Made by a program: the position numbers and the translations under genes. The notes below the pieces were generated by a model that made no database searches, was not told the DNA's origin, and was given only the letters and a program-made list of their open reading frames with translations. From Desulfobacteraceae bacterium (lineage in GTDB: Bacteria; Desulfobacterota; Desulfobacteria; Desulfobacterales; Desulfobacteraceae): 9,013 nucleotides of DNA. The DNA lies in NCBI GenBank assembly GCA_022712835.1, contig JAFLJU010000262.1:1-9013 (forward strand), written 5' to 3'. Below, in pieces: positions 1 through 6,429 of this stretch (positions are counted from its first letter, which is position 1; the number at the start of each line of letters is the position of its first letter).

Positions 1-547
1 ATCCTTCGATCAAAAACAGACACAAATCAATCCCGGCACTCCCGCCACCGGCGCAAAAGATATTATCCTCCCCGGTGATCATCTGATCAGGAGTCATGAG
101 AATCTGGGGATATCTTTGTCTGAACAGATCCACATATCCCCAGTGGGTAGTAGCCACCTTCCCGTCAAGAATCCCTGCTTCTGCCAGAAGAAATACCCCG
201 GTACACCCGGCTGCGATCCTTGTCCCTTTATCATGGTGATGGGCTAGCCAATCGGTCATTTCACCGGGATAGGGCCCCAGGGTCGAAATATCATACCCGC
301 TTGAGGGCACCATTATTAAATCGGTATTTTCCACGTCTGAGATGGGGTTGTCCGGTTTGATTTCAAGCGAACGGGAATAGCGGATCGGCTTGCCATCAAT
401 GGACACAATTTCAAGATCAAAGAGGGGAGTCACGGTAAATCCCTTTAATTTATCCCAAACAGCACCGGCCATTTTTAATACATCTACAAACGAGACAATG
501 CCCGACGGTAGCGACTGTTCCAAAATTAAAATCGAAATTTTTTTCAT
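1..547 (-). CDS. GlxA/AraC-family transcriptional regulator, N-terminal DJ-1/PfpI-like part (partial)
   Basis: The reading frame is open from the ATG at 547-545 to the window edge, giving 182 residues without a stop. It starts MKKISILILEQSLPSG and has the DJ-1/PfpI-like (class I glutamine amidotransferase-like) fold seen at the N-terminus of GlxA regulators. The nucleophile-elbow region AAGCTGVFLLAEAG (Cys115) is followed by LDGKVATTHW (127-136) and by CAGGGSAGIDLCLFLIEG at the break (165-182), all typical of GlxA-type proteins. In this family the domain is usually followed by an AraC-type DNA-binding domain of about 100 residues, which would lie outside the window; its presence is inferred. 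The natural ligand of such regulators is mostly unknown. The ribosome binding site is part of a G9AGAT stretch just before the ATG. The gene is divergent from the QueG-like gene. A stand-alone DJ-1/PfpI protein is the alternative. Confidence 0.88.
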   Translation of the reverse strand, partial: MKKISILILEQSLPSGIVSFVDVLKMAGAVWDKLKGFTVTPLFDLEIVSIDGKPIRYSRSLEIKPDNPISDVENTDLIMVPSSGYDISTLGPYPGEMTDWLAHHHDKGTRIAAGCTGVFLLAEAGILDGKVATTHWGYVDLFRQRYPQILMTPDQMITGEDNIFCAGGGSAGIDLCLFLIEG

Positions 548-551
548 ATCT

Positions 552-560
552 CCCCCCCCC
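552..560. repeat. Homopolymer C9 (G9 on the coding strand) in the regulator's ribosome binding region
   Basis: Nine consecutive C, followed by six T (561-566). On the minus strand this reads A6-G9-AGAT-ATG, so the G run forms the Shine-Dalgarno region of the GlxA-like gene. Runs of this length can vary by slippage. Confidence 0.8.
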
Positions 561-591
561 TTTTTTGCCCGATCACCTATGCATAATGTCC

Positions 592-620
592 TTTATGCCA
601 CTTTTCATCCCGGAATTCAA
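592..620 (-). promoter_or_regulatory. Possible sigma70-type promoter for the GlxA-like regulator
   Basis: On the minus strand TTGAAT (620-615), a 17-nt spacer and CATAAA (597-592) lie about 45 nt upstream of the start codon. The match is modest (4 of 6 in each box) in an AT-rich region, so it may be chance. Confidence 0.25.
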
Positions 621-650
621 ATTGTATATATTTTTTACCCATAAGAATAA

Positions 651-656
651 TATAAT
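651..656 (+). promoter_or_regulatory. Candidate -10 element (TATAAT) for the QueG-like gene
   Basis: A perfect TATAAT lies 48 nt before the ATG at 704. No convincing -35 box sits 16-18 nt upstream (627-634 is AT-rich only), so this is a weak call resting on one hexamer and its position between divergent genes. Confidence 0.3.
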
Positions 657-703
657 GGCGGGAAATTCATTCACGCAAATCTTTATCCAAAGGATAAACG
701 GCA

Positions 704-1840
704 ATGATTACAAAGGAACAAATTATTGACCAGGGGCACCAATTGGGGTTTGAAGATCTGGGGTTTACCTCTGCCGCCCCCTTTGACGACCATAAACGAC
801 TGCTTGATGAAAGGGCCGCCGCATATGAATGGGCCGATGGTGTGGGACTTGACCTGAAAAACGGGGTGGACCCAGTTTCTATTTTACCCGGTGCCAAAAC
901 CATCATTGTTCTCATTGAACCCTATTTTAACAAATCATATCCACCGGCAATGGAAGCCCATTTCGGCCGGTGCTATCTGGATGATGACCGGGTGACCAAG
1001 GATGGCCTTGCTCGAAGAATCAAAGCCTTCCGACAGTTTTTAAGGGATGCGGGCATTGAGTCCCGGGTGCCCTTTAATCTTCCCCACCGGGTGGCCGCCG
1101 CCAGGGCGGGCCTGGGAACCTTTGGAAAAAATTGTCTTTTTTATTCAAACAAGGTGGCAAGGGGCGGGTCATGGACCCTTCCCATAGCAGTGGTCATCGA
1201 TCATGAATTTTCCCCAGACACCCCCTCCATTAAAACCGACTGCCCTTCCTGGTGTAAAAATGCCTGCATTGCCGCATGCCCCACCGGAGCCCTTGTGGGA
1301 AACAGCAAAATTGATCCCCGGAAGTGCATCTCCTATCTTAGCTATTTTGGAGACAAGATCACCCCCTTAAAACTCAGAGAACCCATGGGCATGTTTGTAT
1401 ACGGCTGTGATCGCTGTCAGAATGTCTGCCCCCGGAATCAGCCCTGGCTTTCAAAGAAGCTTTTGCCCAATGAACGGGTGGCGGCCAAGGCCACGGATTT
1501 TGACCTGGCCCGTTTGCTCCACATGGACATTGCCTATTTTGAATCTAAGATTTGGCCCCATATGTTCTATATGGGCAGTGATACCATTTGGAAATGGAAA
1601 ATGAATGTGGCAAGGGTGATGGGCAACAGCCGGGATGAACGCTATCTGCCGGATCTTGAACGGGCATTTAACGAGACCAAAGATGAGAGGATTAAGGGCA
1701 TGGCGGCCTGGGCCATGGGGCAGATCGGAGATAAAGAGACGAAATTTTTGCTGAACACCCTGGCAAAAAATCACACGGGTCAGGTGTTGGAAGAAATTAT
1801 GCTTGCGGTCCAATTTATAGAAGAGAAAACCAGATTTTAA
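704..1840 (+). CDS. QueG-like (epoxyqueuosine reductase family) double [4Fe-4S] protein with C-terminal HEAT-like region, atypical
   Basis: 378 residues, the usual length for QueG, which reduces epoxyqueuosine to queuosine in tRNA using cobalamin and two [4Fe-4S] clusters. Visible family features are AGLGTFGKN (135-143), a cysteine-rich region C180, C184, C188, C192 with CPTGAL, then KCISYL (C208) and YGCDRCQNVCPRNQPW (C235, C238, C242). A HEAT-like helical tail follows (about 316-378). Several points do not fit classical QueG. The first cluster motif has Cx3Cx3Cx3CP spacing instead of Cx2Cx2Cx3CP. The GRDYH-type motif is missing, with FGRCYLDDDRV at 87-97. The DxAPxxER segment, whose Asp is the proposed proton donor, reads VPFNLPHR (122-129). 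It may therefore be a divergent QueG or a related cobalamin/Fe-S reductase with another substrate. A good AAAGGA (689-694) precedes the ATG by 9 nt. The next gene follows after 69 bp without a visible terminator, so co-transcription is possible. Confidence 0.82.
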   Translation: MITKEQIIDQGHQLGFEDLGFTSAAPFDDHKRLLDERAAAYEWADGVGLDLKNGVDPVSILPGAKTIIVLIEPYFNKSYPPAMEAHFGRCYLDDDRVTKDGLARRIKAFRQFLRDAGIESRVPFNLPHRVAAARAGLGTFGKNCLFYSNKVARGGSWTLPIAVVIDHEFSPDTPSIKTDCPSWCKNACIAACPTGALVGNSKIDPRKCISYLSYFGDKITPLKLREPMGMFVYGCDRCQNVCPRNQPWLSKKLLPNERVAAKATDFDLARLLHMDIAYFESKIWPHMFYMGSDTIWKWKMNVARVMGNSRDERYLPDLERAFNETKDERIKGMAAWAMGQIGDKETKFLLNTLAKNHTGQVLEEIMLAVQFIEEKTRF

Positions 1841-1909
1841 AAAACCGATCCCTTAAACACCAGGCCCTAAAACGTAAGGCCGATCATAAACAAACAAAGG
1901 AGCCGATAA

Positions 1910-2977
1910 ATGACAACAGATATTTACCGACAATTGCAGGAACGACTGGATCTTTATTCCATGGGGTTTCCCCCCACAACCTCCGGCATTGAAATCAAAA
2001 TATTAACCTATTTGTTCACGGAACCCGACGCCAAATTGTTTCTGGCCCTGTCCCCTGCCCTTGAAACACCCGAAATCATCGCAGATCGTCTCCATGCCCC
2101 CCTGGAAGAAACCGCAACACACTTAGAACAAATGGCGGGAAAAGGCCTGTTGTTTCGCCTGAAAAAAGGAGACACCAAAAGATATGGCGCCATCCCCTTT
2201 GTCCATGGTCTGTTTGAATTTCAGGTAAAAAATCTCACACAGGATCTGGCCAAAATGGTGGGAGACTATTTTGACGAGGCATTTGACCAAGCCATGCAAC
2301 AGAATGCGGCGCATTTTTTACGGGTGATTCCCGTCAATAAATCCATTGATCTCACCCACCATGTGGCAAGCTACGAGGATGCTGTCCAGATTTTAAAGAG
2401 CAAAGACTCAATTGTGGTGGCAGAATGTATTTGCAGAAAAAGAACAAAGGTTATGGACAAAGGGTGTGGGAAAACCCTGGAAGCCTGCTTTATGTTCGGC
2501 TCCATGGGTCAATACTACCTTGACAAGCAGATGGGACGGCAAATCCCCTTTGAGGAAGCCATTGAGATACTCAATGACTGCCGGGAAGCAGGCCTGGTTA
2601 CCCAACCGGCAACCGCCCAGAATCCCACGGGAATGTGTAACTGCTGCGGAGATTGCTGCGGTGTGTTGGGTGCCATCAATAAGCATCCCGCACCAGCCAG
2701 CATTGTATTCTCAAATCATACGATCCATATTGCCAATGAGGATTGCACCGGATGTGAACTCTGCCTTGAACGCTGCCAGATGAATGCCCTGGCCCTGAAT
2801 ACAGACGGGGTGATTGAGATGGTTAAAGACCGATGTATCGGATGCGGACTGTGTGTGAGCACCTGCCCAGTTGACGCCCTTGAGCTTGTGGACAAACCAA
2901 ATATTGATCGGCGGATACCACCGGCCACCATGGGGGAACAGATGATGGGGATGGCCAAAAGCCGAGGGATCTTATAA
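1910..2977 (+). CDS. Winged-helix/4Fe-4S dicluster ferredoxin fusion protein, Cys-rich
   Basis: 355 residues with 18 cysteines and no signal peptide or membrane segment, so probably cytoplasmic. Residues about 25-97 look like a winged-helix domain: ETPEIIADRLHAPLEETATH resembles a helix-turn-helix, followed by a wing-like LKKGDTKRYG. The middle part has conserved-looking cysteines in AECICRKRTK (C173, C175), C186 and C193, then CNCCGDCC at 243-250. The C-terminus is a two-cluster ferredoxin: C279, C282, C285, C289 and C309, C312, C315, C319. In the first set the residue after the last Cys is Gln rather than Pro. This general type, annotated only as 4Fe-4S binding protein, is familiar from anaerobic deltaproteobacteria; its function is unknown to me. 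A redox-responsive regulator or an electron carrier in a larger complex are both possible. AAAGGAG (1896-1902) lies 7 nt before the ATG. It may be co-transcribed with the QueG-like gene upstream. Confidence 0.85.
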   Translation: MTTDIYRQLQERLDLYSMGFPPTTSGIEIKILTYLFTEPDAKLFLALSPALETPEIIADRLHAPLEETATHLEQMAGKGLLFRLKKGDTKRYGAIPFVHGLFEFQVKNLTQDLAKMVGDYFDEAFDQAMQQNAAHFLRVIPVNKSIDLTHHVASYEDAVQILKSKDSIVVAECICRKRTKVMDKGCGKTLEACFMFGSMGQYYLDKQMGRQIPFEEAIEILNDCREAGLVTQPATAQNPTGMCNCCGDCCGVLGAINKHPAPASIVFSNHTIHIANEDCTGCELCLERCQMNALALNTDGVIEMVKDRCIGCGLCVSTCPVDALELVDKPNIDRRIPPATMGEQMMGMAKSRGIL

Positions 2978-3006
2978 ACGACAGGGCACAACAGCACTCT
3001 TATAAT
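2978..3006 (+). promoter_or_regulatory. Probable sigma70-type promoter for the universal stress protein gene
   Basis: ACGACA (2978-2983; GACA matches the consensus), a 17-nt spacer and a perfect TATAAT (3001-3006), directly after the stop codon of the ferredoxin fusion gene. Transcription would start near 3013 and give a leader of about 250 nt before the ATG at 3267. A second, weaker candidate downstream is listed separately. Confidence 0.45.
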
Positions 3007-3168
3007 GAAGATAAGGATCGTACAGCGAAGATCTCCTGAAAATTATGCCCGGACCAAATGTTTTTCCTTGACGGACTCGGGCCAGGAAGATTACAATTTG
3101 ATCAGTTGAAATTAGCTTACGATTCCTTATCTTCCAGCGCCTGTATCTTCCTAATGGTTTATTGGAAG
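3007..3168 (+). other. Non-coding leader with overlapping inverted repeats ahead of the stress protein gene
   Basis: The 289-bp gap 2978-3266 has no convincing gene. It does contain complementary segments. GAAGATAAGGATCG (3007-3020) pairs with CGATTCCTTATCTTC (3120-3134) with one bulged base. GGAAGATTACA (3085-3095) pairs with TGTATCTTCC (3142-3151), also with one bulge. CTTCCTAAT (3147-3155) can instead form a local hairpin with ATTGGAAG (3161-3168). The second pairing crosses the first and excludes the third, so the RNA could adopt alternative folds. No U-run directly follows the hairpin, so it is not an obvious terminator. A match to a known riboswitch class was not recognised. Confidence 0.35.
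3106..3133 (+). promoter_or_regulatory. Alternative sigma70-like promoter upstream of the stress protein gene
   Basis: TTGAAA (3106-3111), 16-nt spacer, TATCTT (3128-3133), giving a leader of about 125 nt. The -10 box overlaps the right arm of the long-range inverted repeat. It is weaker than the 2978-3006 candidate. Confidence 0.25.
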
Positions 3169-3266
3169 TGACATTTTCATACCGAATCGAGCACCTTTTT
3201 TTCTCTCCAGGTTTTTTTGTAAAAGTACAGATTGCAGTTAAAACCATTTTTTAAAGGAGGAAAATT

Positions 3267-4259
3267 ATGAGAATCCAACCAAAAAAAATCTTGTGTGCCA
3301 TCGATTTTTCTGATTTTTCCCATCTTATCCTTTCATACGGCAGAGCCCTGTCCGCAGAGTTCCACGCAAGCCTTTATGTGTGCCACGTTTTGCCCGATAT
3401 GGTGATGCTGGCCAGCCACGGCCAGGCCTATATCCCCTCACAAAAAGTGACTCAAGAACGGATAGAAACCACCAAAACCCTTTTGACCAACCTGGTTAAA
3501 GAACAAAAGATGGATGCCCAAATCATTATCGCCCAGGGCCACCCGGCCGACGAAATCACCCGGATTGTCCAGGAAGAAAGTATAGATATTGTCATTGCAG
3601 CCACCCATGGCGGCTCGGGCATCAAACGCTTTTTAATCGGGTCGGTCACAGATCGACTGGTCAAAACCCTGACCTGCCCGCTGCTGGTTCTCCATGCCCA
3701 AAAAGGTCATCCCTCGTTTCCAGATGTTTTCAGGGTTCCCCTTAACCGCATCCTGGTGGGATGTGATTTTTCCAAAGAGTCCGATCTTGCCGTTGAATAC
3801 GGGCTGAGCCTGGCCCAGGAATTCCAGGCAGAACTGCATCTGGTCCATGTCATCAAGCCCCACAAACACATTGAACTGGCCACTTCGGACTATTTAAAAC
3901 TTCAGGAAGGGGATTACCTGGGGAGGAACCGGTCTGACTTTTTGGCACTCCAGCAAAAAGCCACGGATGATGAATGGGAGAGGAGAAACCGCCTGTTAAG
4001 CCGCATCGAACGCCAACTTATCAATATGGTTCCAGAAGAAAGTAGAAATTGGTGTACCCCGGTGGTCACCCTGCTGGAAGGCCAGCCTTACACAGAACTG
4101 ATCCAATATGCCGATAGAAAAAAAGTGGACATGATGGTACTTGGGATCCATGGTCACAGCCTTCTGGAACAATTCTTAGTGGGTTCCACCACGGACCGGG
4201 TCATCGGCCGGGCTGCCTGCCCGGTTCTTGCCGTTCGTGAACCCCCAGCAACAAAATAA
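3267..4259 (+). CDS. Universal stress protein with two UspA domains
   Basis: 330 residues forming two tandem Usp domains of Rossmann-like fold: about 5-145 (KKILCAIDFSDFS start, CPLLVLHA end) and about 158-325 (NRILVGCDFSKES start, CPVLAVRE end). The ATP-binding signature of the family is Gx2Gx9G(S/T). In domain 2 it is complete: G293-I-H-G296, nine residues, G306-S307. In domain 1 the first glycine is alanine: A112-T-H-G115, then G125-S126. So nucleotide binding is better supported for the second domain. Domain 2 also has a larger charged, helical-looking insertion (about 200-258). Usp proteins are cytoplasmic and typically rise under starvation or other stress; the partner is not shown here. 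A very strong AAAGGAGG (3253-3260) sits 6 nt before the ATG. The gene has its own promoter region and is followed by a 110-bp gap without an evident terminator. Confidence 0.93.
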   Translation: MRIQPKKILCAIDFSDFSHLILSYGRALSAEFHASLYVCHVLPDMVMLASHGQAYIPSQKVTQERIETTKTLLTNLVKEQKMDAQIIIAQGHPADEITRIVQEESIDIVIAATHGGSGIKRFLIGSVTDRLVKTLTCPLLVLHAQKGHPSFPDVFRVPLNRILVGCDFSKESDLAVEYGLSLAQEFQAELHLVHVIKPHKHIELATSDYLKLQEGDYLGRNRSDFLALQQKATDDEWERRNRLLSRIERQLINMVPEESRNWCTPVVTLLEGQPYTELIQYADRKKVDMMVLGIHGHSLLEQFLVGSTTDRVIGRAACPVLAVREPPATK

Positions 4260-4369
4260 TGAGGTACCCCCTACAAAAGAACCCATTCTCTTTCGGTTTC
4301 AAAAATGATATGTCTGTCAGGATATTTAAAGCAAATCAATATTTTATTTAATGAGACAAGGCAAATTTC

Positions 4370-5434
4370 ATGACATCATTTAAAGCAAATGGACTCCCCC
4401 TACTGGTCGGCAGTCTCCCCATGGACAATCATCCGGCAGCGGCAGGACTGGTGATGGAATATACTCCGCAAATCCCTTTATGGGTGCAACTTCCCAAATT
4501 TCTGGAAGAAGGCATGATAAACCAATTTATTCCAGGCCTCCCGGGTGTCACCGTCCAGGAGGGAAAACATTTTATTGACACCCAAAACACAGATTTTGAT
4601 GAGCAGTTTTTGGCTTTTTTCGAAGATTATCTTGCCCTGTCCGAACCCGGATCAGATCTGGAAGGGTCCCGATTTGCCTTTTCAAAGGAAACCGGCAAAG
4701 GCTTTTTCGAATTTTTAAACCAGGTGGACAGCCAGCCGACCTCTTTTGCAGCACTCAAGGGCCAGGTCACCGGTCCCATCACCTTTTGCACAGGGGTAAA
4801 GGACGAAGCGGACAGAGATATATTTTACAATGACCAGCTAAGGGATGCGGCTGTCAAGAAACTGGCCCTCAATGCCAGGTGGCAGGCCGCGTCCATGGCA
4901 AAACGCGGGGCAGTTCCCATTATTTTTCTGGATGAACCGGCCCTGGCGGGCTTTGGCACCTCAGCCTACATTACCATTTCCAAACAGGATGTCATTGCCT
5001 GTTTTGAAGAGATTGTCCTGGAAATACATGGGGAAAATGGGCTGGCAGGCGTCCATGTCTGTGCCAACACAGAATGGGATATGCTCCTTGGCTCCAACAT
5101 TGATGTGATCAGTTTTGATGCCTTTTCCTATTTTGACAAATTCATTCTCTATCCGGAAATGATCACGGCCTATTTAAACAAAGGCAGCATACTGGCCTTT
5201 GGTATTATTCCCACAGGGGATGCGCAGCTTATTGCAAAACAGACCACAAAGGGGTTGGTTGAGAAATTCGAGGGTCAGGTGGCCCAATTGACGGCCCTGG
5301 GCTTTGATCGCAAAACCATTATTGAGCAGACCTTTATCACCCCGAGTTGCGGCACCGGCTCCCTGGATTTTGAATCTGCCAAAAGGGTGTTGCAGTTAAC
5401 AAAAGAGGTCTCCGAGGCTATCCGGGCAAAATAA
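4370..5434 (+). CDS. Core-MetE-like (UROD/MetE fold) methyltransferase, probable folate-independent methionine synthase
   Basis: 354 residues corresponding only to the C-terminal catalytic barrel of cobalamin-independent methionine synthase (MetE, about 750 aa). Visible family motifs are VGSLPMDNHPAAA near the N-terminus, FLDEPAL (186-192), GVHVC (227-231) and ITPSCGTGSL (323-332). His229, Cys231 and Cys327 match the zinc ligands of MetE and of the related MtaA/UROD-type methyltransferases. Asp250 (in ISFDAF) sits where MetE has its Glu ligand. The missing N-terminal half, needed by MetE for the folate substrate, suggests another methyl donor. The core-MetE of Dehalococcoides takes the methyl group from a methylated corrinoid protein, and the same is a reasonable inference in an organism with the Wood-Ljungdahl pathway. 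Other corrinoid-dependent methyl transfers cannot be excluded. Only a weak AAGG (4358-4361) precedes the ATG. The gene ends in a strong terminator 12 bp downstream. Confidence 0.82.
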   Translation: MTSFKANGLPLLVGSLPMDNHPAAAGLVMEYTPQIPLWVQLPKFLEEGMINQFIPGLPGVTVQEGKHFIDTQNTDFDEQFLAFFEDYLALSEPGSDLEGSRFAFSKETGKGFFEFLNQVDSQPTSFAALKGQVTGPITFCTGVKDEADRDIFYNDQLRDAAVKKLALNARWQAASMAKRGAVPIIFLDEPALAGFGTSAYITISKQDVIACFEEIVLEIHGENGLAGVHVCANTEWDMLLGSNIDVISFDAFSYFDKFILYPEMITAYLNKGSILAFGIIPTGDAQLIAKQTTKGLVEKFEGQVAQLTALGFDRKTIIEQTFITPSCGTGSLDFESAKRVLQLTKEVSEAIRAK

Positions 5435-5446
5435 CCCTTCATCCCC

Positions 5447-5484
5447 AAAAAAAAGGCGCTGCACCATGTGCAGCGCCTTTTTTT
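5447..5484. terminator. Bidirectional Rho-independent terminator
   Basis: A perfect 10-bp stem, GGCGCTGCAC (5455-5464) with GTGCAGCGCC (5468-5477), and a 3-nt CAT loop. It is flanked by A8 (5447-5454) and T7 (5478-5484), which could lengthen the stem and give a U-run on either strand. It sits between convergent genes and can stop both the methyltransferase transcript (+) and the transglutaminase-like transcript (-). Confidence 0.95.
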
Positions 5485-5498
5485 ATTGATTTTCCGCC

Positions 5499-6161
5499 TT
5501 ATTTATTTTCCGCCAGGGCCTGTTTTGAAAAATCCTGGGATTCCCGATTAACGCGCTCAAAGTACCGGGGATATGCTTCCATGCAGGCCGCGATAATCCG
5601 CTCCCATGGCAGATCCGAAAAGCTACCGTGGTCCGCCACATATTCCATGTGCTGATTTCCCAGGGTATCACAAGGATGAAAGATGGAATCATGAATCCCA
5701 TCAAATTCCAGGGGACGCACATTAAAATTTTGGCACAGACTCAGGTTAAAAGCCGGGGTGGCCTTCACCCATTTTCCATTCAGATAAATTTCACAATACC
5801 CATGCCAGACAAAAAGATCGGTCTCCATCATTTCCTGAAGTTTTTTGGTGTTCAAATGATTTTTTACATCGGCAAATCCCAACCGGGCAGGGATTCCCTG
5901 GCTCCTGAGGCAAGCTGTGAGAAGCACCGCTTTGGCCACGCAATACCCTTCCCTTTTTTTTAAAATCTGACTGGCCTTCATAGCCTCTTTCCCAGGTTCA
6001 ATGCTGAAAGGGTTGTAACGGATTTTGTCCCGAACCACGTAATAAAGTTTCAACGCCTTGTCGATATCACTTACCTGTCCTTTGCAAGCAGCGCTTGCAA
6101 AACTTACAATATCCGGGTGATCCTTGTCGATATAGTAGGTGGCCAAAAGATTAGATTCCAT
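5499..6161 (-). CDS. Transglutaminase-like domain protein
   Basis: 220 residues, cytoplasmic by appearance (no signal peptide or membrane segment). The transglutaminase-like (papain-type) core is visible. YYVVRDKIRYNP (40-51) is typical of the region before the active site, REGYCVAKAVLLTACLRSQG (70-89) contains the presumed nucleophile Cys74, and FVWHGYCEIYLNGKWVKATP contains His120. The third position of the triad, usually Asp in a W-x3-D-P-T context, reads WVKATPAFN (131-139), so Thr135 replaces Asp. I recall the TPAFN form from many bacterial members, which suggests a distinct subfamily rather than decay. Such proteins may act as proteases, amidases or in peptide cross-linking; the substrate here is unknown. 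AGGAG (6176-6172) lies 10 nt before the ATG. A sigma70-like promoter is about 50 nt further up. The gene converges on the methyltransferase gene across a shared terminator. Confidence 0.88.
   Translation of the reverse strand: MESNLLATYYIDKDHPDIVSFASAACKGQVSDIDKALKLYYVVRDKIRYNPFSIEPGKEAMKASQILKKREGYCVAKAVLLTACLRSQGIPARLGFADVKNHLNTKKLQEMMETDLFVWHGYCEIYLNGKWVKATPAFNLSLCQNFNVRPLEFDGIHDSIFHPCDTLGNQHMEYVADHGSFSDLPWERIIAACMEAYPRYFERVNRESQDFSKQALAENK
6081..6101. repeat. Perfect inverted repeat inside the transglutaminase-like gene
   Basis: TTTGCAAGC (6081-6089), AGC spacer, GCTTGCAAA (6093-6101): 9-bp arms with a 3-nt loop. It encodes part of FASAACKGQ near the start of the protein. It could form an RNA hairpin early in the message or be a binding site, or be chance. 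Confidence 0.6.
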
Positions 6162-6217
6162 GAAGTGGCTGCTCCTGTTGCGTTGTTTATTATTTTTAGT
6201 CCATATCCAGGCAATTT

Positions 6218-6246
6218 TTTATACCCAAAGTAAGGGATTAAATCAA
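6218..6246 (-). promoter_or_regulatory. Probable sigma70-type promoter for the transglutaminase-like gene
   Basis: On the minus strand TTGATT (6246-6241), a 17-nt spacer and TATAAA (6223-6218). Transcription would begin near 6211, about 50 nt before the start codon at 6161. Spacing is optimal and both boxes are good. Confidence 0.5.
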
Positions 6247-6336
6247 TGCATCATTTTTGTATCTAGACACATAAGTGTTTCAGAGCCTTGAGACAAATAA
6301 TTGCCCGGAGTGGTCCCCTTTCACGGTATAACAGGA

Positions 6337-6357
6337 CCCTTTCCCCATTGGAAAGGG
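6337..6357. repeat. 8-bp perfect inverted repeat next to the sigma54-like promoter
   Basis: CCCTTTCC (6337-6344), 5-nt spacer, GGAAAGGG (6350-6357), ending 1 bp before the sigma54-like site. No T-run follows, so it is not a typical terminator. It could be an operator; activator sites of sigma54 promoters usually lie further upstream. Confidence 0.55.
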
Positions 6358-6358
6358 A

Positions 6359-6374
6359 TGGCATGGTTTATGCT
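6359..6374 (+). promoter_or_regulatory. Candidate sigma54 (RpoN) promoter for the HEAT-like gene
   Basis: TGGCATGGTTTATGCT agrees with TGGCACGRNNNTTGCW at all but two positions. It keeps the essential GG (6360-6361) and GC (6372-6373) exactly 10 bp apart. Transcription would start near 6385, about 45 nt before the ATG at 6430. No enhancer-binding protein gene is in the window. Confidence 0.55.
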
Positions 6375-6429
6375 CAATTAACTTTTACAAAAACCAATAC
6401 AACGAAAAATACCCCCACAAGAGGTGCCC

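Noticed and set aside
390..644. 84-codon plus-strand reading frame opposite the GlxA-like regulator
   Set aside because: Runs through the C9 tract and the divergent promoter region; the minus-strand frame carries clear family motifs.
1451..1813. 120-codon minus-strand reading frame inside the QueG-like gene
   Set aside because: A shadow of the real gene; no domain or translation signal.
1861..1879. GGCC...GGCC repeat between the QueG-like and ferredoxin fusion genes, considered as a terminator
   Set aside because: Only a 4-bp stem and no T-run follows, so it does not separate the two genes convincingly.
2412..2783. 123-codon plus-strand reading frame inside the ferredoxin fusion gene
   Set aside because: Out of frame with the Cys-rich protein, whose motifs are unambiguous; composition looks random.
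2972..3247. 91-codon minus-strand reading frame across the gap before the stress protein gene
   Set aside because: Very basic, low-similarity-looking composition, no ribosome binding site, and it overlaps likely promoter and leader elements on the other strand.
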